This document shows positions 46,697-56,274 of a stretch of DNA of 64,000 bases, one piece after another. The notes below the pieces were generated by a model. That model worked only from the letters and a program-made list of their open reading frames with translations, ran no database searches and was not told the origin of the DNA. The stretch comes from Gibbula magus (lineage: Eukaryota; Mollusca; Gastropoda; Trochida; Trochidae): the NCBI GenBank assembly GCA_936450465.1, contig OW388293.1, positions 84,032,134 through 84,096,133 of the forward strand, read 5' to 3'. The translations under genes were made by a program, and so were the position numbers. How positions within the stretch are numbered: position 1 is the first letter of the stretch; each line of letters starts with the position of its first letter.

Positions 46697-46977
46697 ATCC
46701 ATGTATGACTTCAGGAAACATGCATATGTGATTATTTTAGATTTGAAACACTAAATTTCAATTATGGAATACCAAAATCAATTATTTTGCAAATTTCGGT
46801 GCTCATTCATCGGATTTGGTACAAGTAGCTGCGGCCCTCATGAAATGAATTCTTCCACGCACGTGCAGCGCAAAACTTCCACGCGAAGCGAAGTGATTGA
46901 CAGCTGAAACTCTGCCTTTCCATGCCTTTAATAGAACGTTTGATTCTTACTGACAAACAATCCTAAGGTTTCTAACA

Positions 46978-47050
46978 GCGTCTTGTGGCCTAATGGTTAG
47001 AAGCGCTGACTACCAAGCGATTGGTTGCATGTTCGAATCCAGGTTCATGC
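46978..47050 (+). tRNA. tRNA-Gly-like pseudogene or SINE head
   Basis: Sequence in tRNA order: TGGCCTAATGGTTAGAAGC matches an A box, CTACCAA sits where an anticodon loop would be, and GTTCGAATCC (47031-47040) matches the B box. The acceptor ends do not pair, the anticodon stem is poor (GCTGA/GCGAT), and the T stem is disturbed. A working tRNA is therefore unlikely. It is probably a pseudogene or the head of a SINE; no tail or target duplication was identified. Confidence 0.5.
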
Positions 47051-47369
47051 ATTACAAAAATTAATTTGTCTAGTTAAGAGATATTTTAAGATCCTATTCA
47101 TGTACACTTGAGACAAAATACATCAGTCTCGAAAAATGTACTCGATTAGCCATTAGTGTAAATGTGTAAACCTAACACCCCTCCTGACTAGGACAGTCAA
47201 TGAACAGTTGATTCCTAAATAATAATCAACTGAAAACACAATAGAGTGACGTCCTGACCATGGATTAATGGTTGTGATTGATCGCTGTAACCTGTTTACT
47301 AGAGATTAAATCATGATTAATCTTAATAATCTTAAACTTGTAACAATGTACCACAACAGGTTCGCTAGT

Positions 47370-47682
47370 TGCACGTTCCATTGTTGTAGTCGACACTTGC
47401 AGGTTCCCTTGTTCTAGTCAACACTCGCAGGTTCCTATTTCTAGTTGACTAATGCAAGTTCCCTAGTTCTAGTCGACACTCGCAGGTTCCCTATTTCTAG
47501 TTGACACTTGCAAGTTCCCTAATTCTAGATGACACTCGCAAGTTCCCTAGTTCTAGTCGACACTCGTAGGTTCCCTAATTCTAGTTGACACTTGCAAGTT
47601 CCCTAATTCTAGATGACACTCGCAAGTTCCCTAGTTCCAGTCGACGCTAGCAAGTGTTCGTAGTTCTAGTCGACACGCGATT
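47370..47682. repeat. 28-bp minisatellite, ~11 copies
   Basis: Unit TTCCCTAGTTCTAGTCGACA plus CTCGCAGG, with variants AATTCTAGATGAC, TTGACACTTGC and GTAGG. Two longer blocks ('gacacttgcaagttccctaattctagatgac') repeat at about 47503 and 47587, indicating copying of multi-unit blocks. Confidence 0.88.
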
Positions 47683-48254
47683 CATGAAGTTCAAGAAAAT
47701 GCCTTCTCCGCCAGAAGAGACATTATAATAAACTTTAAAAGACTTCTTTACAAATATTATTTCCTCCAAAGTTCATTTGAAACATGGCAATGGAAAATGG
47801 CCCAAAACTAGTTGAGGAATGATGGACAGGGTTTCTAGTGTTTCATTTTCAGTCTACATGTTTTATACCCTGCAGGTTTTTCACATTTTCAGTTCAGTTT
47901 CTTTTGTGGTTCAATGAGAGAAGTCGAGGATTATATGGGCCACCATACATCGTGATATTTGGTATACTTGAATTGTTCGGCTACATGAACTTGCTGTACC
48001 CAAAGCAAACACATTTAGACCAAATCAGTATAGATATATATCATGCTTTACAATACATACCTTAACACTTGTGGCGCCAGATCAATCAATAAGGATGTTT
48101 GATAATTACAAATTATCTTAAAGTCAACAGTGACATTTTCAGATCACGTTTGCTTTGTTGGTCGAAGGATAAAACGCTTTAGAGTTTGAATGATTGTATT
48201 CGTTTTGGCTATTTCCGCATTCCACCGCATTTTGTTGGAACTTCCGTCTGGTAA
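47683..48254. other. no supported gene
   Basis: A 75-codon plus frame at 47838-48065 is unrecognised. No repeat structure is seen. Confidence 0.35.
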
Positions 48255-49013
48255 AGGCGCTTTAGCAACCCTTCTCTATTTTGCCCTCTATAATTAAAGT
48301 TTATACAATACATTGTTAAGTTTAAGGTTAACATCTCATTACACGATCCGATAAGCCGTATCCATAGAAAACAGTTATCCTTTTGGAAGAAAATGGTGCG
48401 ACGAAAACAGCTACACTTTTGTTGAACTGTTTAGTGTGAGAGGTTGATTTTTAGGTCTCATGCGATTTTGAGATTTCAGACAGCAAGACAATAGCCCATT
48501 CAATCAGTGTGCAATATTAAAACTCTACTAACACATCAGTCAGATCACTTGAACTACTTTGGGGCGACATTAAACTGGTCGATTGATGGGAAATGGACTC
48601 GAATGGCTTAACCAATCCATGTACATTTGTTTCAGAACTCTTTGTATTAACATGGTTATATTTGAGATAACACTACCTTCAATAGTACAAATTCTTGTAC
48701 TTTTTCGGGCCGAGTCCCATGCGTCGAGGCGAAATGGTCGTGTGGTAAGCTGTTGGTACAGTCAATGCTGGCGATAGTTGCCTTACTCTGAGGGCGTGGG
48801 TTCGAATCCCGCATGGAACTCAGCCCGAAAAAAGTACAAGAATTTGTACTATTGAAGGTAGTGTTATCCCAAATATAACCATGTTACATTTCCTCACTAT
48901 CTAAATGGCAGGTATTTCTAAACTCTTTGTATTGTTTATTTCGCCACTGGTAAACTAGTTTACCTGTTTGTGAGAGTACTTTATTTCAGTAAGTAGAGCG
49001 TGCTACAGCAGCT
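48255..49013. mobile_element. MITE family A, copy carrying an insertion
   Basis: Starts AAAGGCGCTTTAGCAA and ends 'ttatttcagtaagtagagcgtgctacagca', corresponding to the tips of the copy at 29069-29423. Interior landmarks are TTTCAGACAGCAAGA, GGACTCGAATGGCTTA, CCATGTACATTTG and CAGAACTC. The element is split after 48648 by the 272-bp foldback at 48649-48920; with the insertion and one copy of the duplication removed it is about 475 bp, close to the 42849 copy. Terminal bases are eroded, so exact ends are approximate. Confidence 0.65.
48636..48933. mobile_element. tRNA-like foldback element (SINE-like) with 13-bp target duplication
   Basis: AACTCTTTGTATT occurs at 48636-48648 and 48921-48933, flanking a 272-bp insert. 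Left arm 48649-48723 and right arm 48810-48885 are inverted copies with about three mismatches and one indel over ~75 nt. The ~86-nt loop (48724-48809) holds an A-box-like TGGTCGTGTGGTAAGC (48735) and, touching the right arm, a B box in GTGGGTTCGAATCCC (48796-48810). The spacing suits an internal RNA polymerase III promoter. A ~35-nt tail (ttacatttcctcac...) follows the right arm. Target duplication and pol III boxes are SINE traits; long terminal inverted repeats are not. A transcript would fold into one long hairpin. Confidence 0.8.
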
Positions 49014-50579
49014 AGGGTTTGAGTATTGCACGCTTTCTGGCGTCTATTAGCACGGCGCTGTCTTATCGTTCCAAAACAAACACTAGATCCAGATGCATTA
49101 AAGTTTCTGCGACCCGTGCATAGAAATCAAAATTATTCAAACACATTCAAAATATTCCCTCCATTTCAATCTGTCAATATGCATGTTATGTCTATTTTAT
49201 CCATACATGTGACAAAAGTGTTATTCCTATTAAGTGTTAACATGCATATTCGTAAGCCTTTGGAAAAAAATGATGATACTATTTACCTCGACTTCAAAGG
49301 ATATTGCAAAACCGGATCTCAGGGCTTTCCAAAGCGTCAATCTCAATCAAAACGTTAATCCTGACTTTGCAGCACTTTCAAACCTCAATCCTAAGGCTTA
49401 ACTTTTTTCTATCAAACACGATTAAAGAACATAGGAACAAGTGAGCTAGTGAGCGGCTGATTTCAAGGACAACAGAAATTCATCGTTCCACTGAGGAATT
49501 CTGTTATCGAAAGATTATCAGATTTTCAAAAAAAAATCTTTTCTATTTGAGTGGAGAGAATCTGTAGGGACACTTCATTTAATTTCCGAACACTGGGCAA
49601 TTAGCAATAAAATAAAACATAAACCTCCGACATGACTCTTATCGTATCATGTTGCATGTTATATATGATAAATATGCTTTTTGTATGAACATTTTTCAAT
49701 GCATATCCATTCATTTTAATACTACAAAAGCCATATTGTACATAAGATTGTTTGCTATTTTAGCTGGATATAATCGACGCCTGAATTGAAACTATATTTA
49801 AGAAATGTAACACTAATCTGAATTAAGGAACGGACCTACGTGCCGAGGTTTGTTACAAAGTCAGTAATACAAGTAAACAAAACAGAGCGTAAACTTACAC
49901 TGCTTCCAGCTACCTGGCTTTGGAGTCACCGGAGGGCCGTCACAAACATGTTATGATTAATCTTGCCTTCTAACTAACAATCAATCTATCAATACTTTTA
50001 TTCATTAGAAAAAGATGGTGGTAGAAATGCGAATACAATTATTTTGTATACAATACTGAATTAACAATATTCAAAATGAAAAATATATATATAAATAAAA
50101 ATATAATTTTTACCAAACAAGGATTTCTGATTTCGTTTTTTTCAAAATCAGGTAATTGTAAATAAAGTTGTGGTATTCCAGTATAGGAGGTCAATTTATG
50201 GCAAAATGTAAAGATACGTTTGTAGAATGTCTTAATCCTGTCGTAGAATGCTACATTGTGCTTTGGGATTTACTCAAGTACTGAGGCGAGATTGATTTAA
50301 AAATTCATATATTGCGATTTTTTATATTCAAAAGTAGTACCTGATATTCTATTAATATGATTATTACGGTAGCATAGTTATGGTATGATTAAGATCTCGG
50401 AAAAAATCTTCTTATACACAATAATAATGTACCAACTTTTGTTACTTCATATTTATTAGTACACTGTCGCCTGTCACACCGTTGTTTTGACATAGTGTGG
50501 GTTTCACATTGAACAGAAAGATGACATTTCACTGCATCGAACAGAAGGGTATACCGATATACACCTGTATGTTGTATGT
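49014..50579. other. no supported gene
   Basis: A 110-codon plus frame at 49026-49358 is unrecognised and begins just after the MITE end. The sequence is otherwise AT-rich without repeats. Confidence 0.35.
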
Positions 50580-50790
50580 AATAAATAACATGCTAAATAA
50601 TAAATGATATTATATATAAGATAAAAAATAAATTATATGATAAAAGTTCAATGCTGTTATAAATGATAAATGATAAATAATAAACGATAAACGATAAATG
50701 ATAAGTGATAAATGTGAAGTCATAAATGTGAAGTGATAAATGGTATGATAAATGATACACAATAAATGATAAATGATAAAAAAAACATGT
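50580..50790. repeat. imperfect (ATAAATGAT)n simple repeat
   Basis: Runs of ATAAATGATAAATGATAAAC-type units with many substitutions. The 87-codon minus frame (YHLSFIVYHLS) is its translation. Confidence 0.8.
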
Positions 50791-51231
50791 CAGATAGTAA
50801 TGTTCACAACTATCAATGATAATTAATTGTTTGAATTTTTCGTTTGAAGACGACAAATTTCCTAATCAGCCGCTGTTTACGAATATTTCGTGGCGATAAT
50901 AACATGTCAGTGTATACATTCATAAACGCAATAATATTGACAATGATTTTTCTTTTAAGTGAATAGATGTTTCACAAGTGGCACAGATAAGTGTATTATT
51001 GAATCCTAATGTAAGCGTGTTTGTTCATAACGTTGATAGAGCTATTGCCGGGCCATTCAATAAACGCTTCCCTCTATACTCACTGTGTACACGCCCTTTG
51101 ATCTATATATGGAACTGACTGCGGTTTTTCCAAAATGATTTCCCTGCGCGTCGGGGAGTTGTAAGAGAAGAGATTTCTTGGAAAGAGCGTTCTGTGTCCC
51201 AGTATACTTTCAGTTCTGCTGTCTGCTCCAC
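50791..51231. other. no supported feature
   Basis: Unremarkable AT-rich sequence between two repeat arrays. Confidence 0.3.
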
Positions 51232-51700
51232 ACACACAGCGAGAGATCTAGCTTCAATCCCTTGTTCGTCACACACAGTGAGAGGCTTAAATGCAACCCC
51301 GTGCTCCACACACCCAGTGAAAGGTCTTGCTGCAACCCCTTGCTCCACACACCCAGTGAGAGGTCTACCTGCAACCCCTTGCTCCACACACCCAGTGAGA
51401 GGTCTACCTGCAACACCTTGCTCCACACACCCAGTGAGAGGTCTACCTGCAACCCCTTGCTCCACACACCCAGTGAGAGGTCTACCTGCAACCCTTGCTC
51501 CACACACCCAGTGAGAGGTCTTGCTGCAACCCCTTGCTCCACACACCCAGTGAGAGGTCTACCTGCAACCCCTTGCTCCACACACCCAGTGAGAGGTCTA
51601 CCTGCAACACCTTGCTCCACACACCCAGTGAGAGGTCTACCTGCAACACCTTGCTCCACACACCCAGTGAGAGGTCTTCCTGCAACACCTTGCTTTGTCA
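51232..51700. repeat. 39-bp minisatellite, ~12 copies
   Basis: Unit ACACACCCAGTGAGAGGTCT followed by ACCTGCAACCCCTTGCTCC. The first two or three units are diverged (acacagcgagagatct, gtcacacacagtgagag); the later ones are nearly identical, so growth was toward the right. One unit lacks a base ('caacccttgctcc' at ~51490), which shifts the frame. Because 39 is a multiple of three, several frames on both strands are open over the array (13-residue repeats such as LHTPSERSTCNPL). No gene structure supports them. Confidence 0.93.
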
Positions 51701-52727
51701 CACTGTGGTATGTATTGTGTAAGGTGGATCTGAAGGGGAGAGTATTGTATTGCTGTCACATATGTCAAACCTTATCCATTGTGTTATTGTATCGAAGAGA
51801 ACTGACTGTTGCTCAAAGTTACAATATTAATGCTATAATCAGTTCAATGTTGTGACAAAGGTGTGAAATCATAATTTTGTTTTCAACAACTGGACAATAT
51901 ACCACAGCTAGCGTGAATTTGGAGACTTTTCTCTAGCAAGACAAAATACATAGTTTTAATCTTGTTATTTTTTTTTTGCAAATACGTATTACAAAACTAC
52001 GGTATGGTATGTTTAAAGAGTTAGGATACCTTTGTTTCCGTTGATCCGCTGTCGCAAGTTTAGATGTGGATGACCTTGTAGCGTGTAGTTAATCAATAGT
52101 GTCATGCATCTACATTAGAAGTTCAAAGGGTTGTTTTGCGACCTGTAGAAATAGGATTGTATCATAATCGTGCAAATAATTCTTTGTTTTACGATACCAT
52201 TTTCATTTGCTCTACAGCCTCTTTAATGTGATAAAGGTCAATAGAAATGACTTTGCTAATAGATAGTTATCTCCCCTGTGAAGGGAGTGTAATGCGTGGT
52301 TTGTGTTTGATTGATGATGTCAAAGTGATAATATATCTTTTGAATTCGAATTTTAATGTAGTGTTAATTTACTATGGTTTTGTTCTTTTAAACCATATCT
52401 TGATTTGAAAAATGTTCTTTATGATTGATGAATGAACATTGATGACACAAAAAGTTTTCTTTTTACATTTCTGAAAGTTAATTAATGTGTGAATTAGTTC
52501 ATGCTTCCTGTTCGCATTTATATCAATACTGAATAATCATAAAATGCCGTTAATAGGATATATTTACTAAAGAGAGAACAGTTTATTAACGTTATGATGT
52601 CAACCCACGGTGCCAAACGGTGCCGTTTTTTGCCTGCAGTTTTATGTATGAATTAGATCCAGGACATATTAGCAAATTTAGCTTTATCCTGAAAAATGTA
52701 TATGGTTGTATCGGCTTTAATATCAAA
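51701..52727. other. no supported gene
   Basis: AT-rich. 'atagttatctcccctgtgaaggg' near 52262 matches the mollusc-type dispersed motif seen at 25644 (reverse: GGGAGATAACT). Confidence 0.35.
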
Positions 52728-52910
52728 TTAAAGATCACAATTACTTACGATATAATCATCGTTTTAAAGATCACACTTACTAACGATATAATCATCGTTT
52801 TAAAGATCACACTTACTTACGATATAATCATCGTTTTAAGGACCACACTTACTAACGATATAATCATCGTTTTAAAGATCACACTTACTAACGATATAAT
52901 CATCGTTTAA
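52728..52910. repeat. 36-bp minisatellite, 5 copies
   Basis: Unit AAAGATCACACTTACTAACG plus ATATAATCATCGTTTT. Differences are aat/act and aacg/tacg, and one unit has aggaccac. The plus frame LKITLTNDIIIV is open because 36 is divisible by three. It is the tail of a 96-codon frame from 52620 with no recognisable domain. Confidence 0.92.
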
Positions 52911-54360
52911 ATTAATTTGCGCGAAATGAATCTTACCGTAATAGTGTTTTCCTATAACTATACGATAAATAAAGTGTGTAGCAGTATCATTAATGTTATA
53001 TAGTTGGACTAATATTGTATTTTATCATACAATGGATGATGTTCTCAGCAGGATTAAGGCAACTGATATTTTCGATATCCGTTGGGGTCATATACGGATA
53101 AAGATGCAAATTACAGAGGTCAAGTGAAGGAACTTATTTTGAAAATGACGTCACACGTATTAACATTTCGAACGCCTGTATTAACGTAAATTACCATAAC
53201 AACCAATAGCGTACCAGATTCATGTAATTATACATGCTTCATTTCATACACATGTTCATTAATTGAAAAATGAGAAAACAAATACTATGTAATTCATGGT
53301 GCAGCAAAATGTATTATGATCAGTGCCAAAACATGTTCATTACGAGTTGAAATCATTGCAAACATTTTATTAATAGGCCTACTCACAGGTAAAAAGGCAG
53401 TTTGAGTCACATATTCATTAACCGAACGTCTATCATCACTATTCAATAATGTAACTTGTGTGAAGGAGATTTCAGTTTAGCTCTCCGTATGTTGTGAGTC
53501 GCCATTTGCAACCGAGCGGAAGGGAAGCAACTGTCGTTACTTCGCGAGACTCGCCCAGCCATGATTACACGAAAGCGACTGGGCACGAGTTAATGCAGAT
53601 AAAATGTGCAACCATACCTCGTGCATTCGTACATTGTGACGTCACAATCCATCAGTCGGTTTTTACAACTGAGCGTAACGTTTTGATGCTATATAAGAAA
53701 CACATATGTCCTTTGGTCCTCACACCTACGCCGATAACTGGAATATACATTTCTTTTCCGAATGGGACATAAATTTCACCGGGAACACTACATTTTAATA
53801 GATACAAGTCCTCAAGCTTGTTCATCCACTTGCGTTTCGCATACGGTAGCCATGTTTGAACGTCGCGTGATATGCTAATGGGGTTAATAACAAAATGCGT
53901 AAACCCGAAAAAACGAAACATGATTGTATGCATGTGAATGCTGGGAATACGAAATTGTATCCTCTGCCGTTTTAGATTAAATATTCCTCAATTTTGCTTC
54001 AGCCATTGTTGCGTGTAACAAGCTGCTGCCTCCCGTGATAAATGACAACTAAATTAGATTTGTATAAATATTTAAATAAAAACTTGTCGATTTTGTAATA
54101 ATAAGGATTGTTTTACATGTTTTGTGCCTATATCGAAGTATATCAGCAACAAGTTGTATAACATCGTGTAGCTTAAATATCAATACGCGTGTTTAAAGAA
54201 AAGTTCAACTTTGAAATTAATTTTGTCAAGCTGTTTTGCGCAAAATGAATGAAGAATGACATTGTATGATAAAAAAAGTCATCATGCTCGTGTGTTTTGG
54301 GATGGTAAGCATCCTGCATGAGGAATAAACACTATGTATTTAGCTCGCAAAATACAATGT
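52911..54360. other. no supported gene
   Basis: Overlapping 92- and 93-codon frames on opposite strands at 53494-53933 are unrecognised. AAGTGTGTAGCAGTAT at 52972-52987 equals one unit of the 17-bp array at 34390-36270. Confidence 0.35.
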
Positions 54361-54540
54361 TTATTATACCCTTCGCTACGAAGTCCGGTCGATTTTCTCA
54401 AAAACCGTCATAGGTACATCAACCAAACTTTGTACAGTTGTTAACCATGTTCTTCCGATCGCGCACAGACAATTTTCAATTTTCTGAGATTTATATTTTT
54501 GTCGTTTCCATGGAAACGTCATATTTTGGACTTAGTTTTA

Positions 54541-55380
54541 TTGTGTTCAATGGGGGACAAGTTTTCTCGGATACTGTTCAACCTTGGTGAATGAAATTTT
54601 GGTTGTGACCATACTCTTCATCGAGTTCGAAAACCAGTTCCGAAATATTATCTTTTACGGAGTTATGGCCCTTGAATCCGAAATTGAACTTAGTACCAAA
54701 AGAACTGAGATGCTCCAATGGGGACAAGTTTTCTCGGAAACTATTACATCTAGGTGAATAAAATTTAATAAGGAGGTAGTCCAGATGATACTCTTCATCG
54801 AGTTCGAAAACCAGTTCCGAAATATTGTTTTTTTTACGGAGTTATGGCCCTTGAATCCGAAATTAAACTGAAACTGTGATGCTCCAATGGGGACAAGTTT
54901 TCTCGGAAACTATTACATCTAGGTGAATGAAATTTAATATGGAGGTAGTCCAGAGGATACTCTTCATCGAGTTCGAAAACCAGTTCCGAAATATTATTTT
55001 TGACGGAGTTATGGCCCTTGAATCCGAAATTGAACCAAAAGAGCTGTGATGCTCCAATTGGGACAAGTTATCCTGGCAACTAATAGATCTAGGTGAATGA
55101 AATTTAACATGTAGGTAGTCCAGATGATACTCTTCATCGAGTTCACAGTCCAGTCCCGAAATATTATTTTTTACGGAGTTATGAAGCCCTTGAATCTGAA
55201 TTGAACTTGGTACAAATTACCGGTGTGATACTCTAATTGGAAAAATAAAGTTACCTGAAAAATATTACATCTGGGTGAATGAAATTTTGTAATAACAGTC
55301 AGTTCCTAAAATTATTTTGGACAATATTATGATGCTTGAAGCTGTTTTTTAAACATAGTACCCTTCACATCTAATTCTCA
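54541..55380. repeat. ~170-bp tandem repeat, 5 degenerate copies
   Basis: Anchor GATGCTCCAATGGGGACAAG (or variants) recurs at about 54541, 54709, 54878, 55048 and 55227, each followed by TTTTCTCGGAAACTATTACA, TCTAGGTGAATGAAATTT, ACTCTTCATCGAGTTCGAAA and ACGGAGTTATGGCCCTTGAA. Copies 2-4 are closest; 1 and 5 are worn. The flanks (54360-54420 'ttcgctacgaagtccggtcg' and 55385-55435 'gcgggggtatgtgagccatg') look like the ends of a larger dispersed element containing this repeat. Confidence 0.85.
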
Positions 55381-55752
55381 ATGGACCGATAGCGGATGGC
55401 GGGGGTATGTGAGCCATGCTCACGTTTTTCTTGTTCCTAACGAGGATATCGACCATCCCAAAACCCACTCTTATGATGACCTCTATATAATATCTAAATC
55501 AATTCAAGAGCAAATACCCCTGTGAACTCAAAGTGACGTCATCAATGGTTACCCTTGATACATAATTTGAGGATTCTCAGATCTGAGGTGTATGGATTTT
55601 TGTGAAAACAGTTTGTGTATAAGCAACATCATAAAGCACTTTATTACGTTGCTGCTTCCAAAATGTCATCTTTATATCACATACATCAAGTTAAATAACT
55701 GTATCCACCATGAATGTACAATTTTCAATGAAAACTGTTTTCTCTCGTATAG

Positions 55753-55864
55753 CTCTGAATCAATTATTCAATGGTAATCTTGGATTTATGACTGGTCTCC
55801 AACAGATGGACAACATGTCAGACGAGGAGTCCAGGGTCCTAATACAAGTCGACAACGCTTCAAG
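55753..55864 (+). CDS. candidate internal exon, unknown protein
   Basis: Bounded by an acceptor-like CTGTTTTCTCTCGTATAG ending at 55752 and a donor-like CAAG|GTACGC at 55864/55865. The frame between encodes about 37 residues (LNQLFNGNLGFMTGLQQMDN and then MSDEESRVLIQVDNAS), with composition like ordinary protein and higher GC than its flanks. Reading phase at entry is one base in, at exit two bases over. No family is recognised and no neighbouring exon was found before the satellite begins at 56275. Confidence 0.35.
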
Positions 55865-56274
55865 GTACGCTGCATTATTTCATAGCTTTTAAAGGAAGAA
55901 AAGGTACATGTATGTAATAATGCCAATTTAATAGATCACCAAATTCGTTGGTGTTGCATATCAAAGATGTATTTCATCTCAAAATTGAAAATAAAGGTTT
56001 TAATTTTGATAACCTCGCTTTCGCTCTTTCTTGATAAATAAAAACTATAACAGTCAAGCAAATACCTCTTTGGAATATAGTTTATATTCAACTCTCAATC
56101 GTTATGTTATCTATATTTATAATTCTTCAATGTAGTATTTATTTGACAATAATGATCTATTGTAATACCTCTGCATGAATGAAGTTTGAAGTCACTATCT
56201 TAGTACCGTCCCCGCCGTTTCAGTATGCTGTCTGTTAATTCACTTGATTTATGTTTAAGAGTAATGAAACGAAT
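55865..56274. other. no supported feature
   Basis: AT-rich spacer between the exon candidate and the 34-bp satellite. Confidence 0.3.

Noticed and set aside
46978..47050. Functional tRNA-Gly gene
   Set aside because: A and B boxes are present, but the acceptor stem does not pair and the anticodon and T stems are poor; kept only as a tRNA-like pseudogene or SINE head.
51103..51855. Overlapping frames of 68-225 codons on both strands
   Set aside because: All follow the 39-bp array; several frames are open at once, and a one-base unit deletion makes them switch frames.
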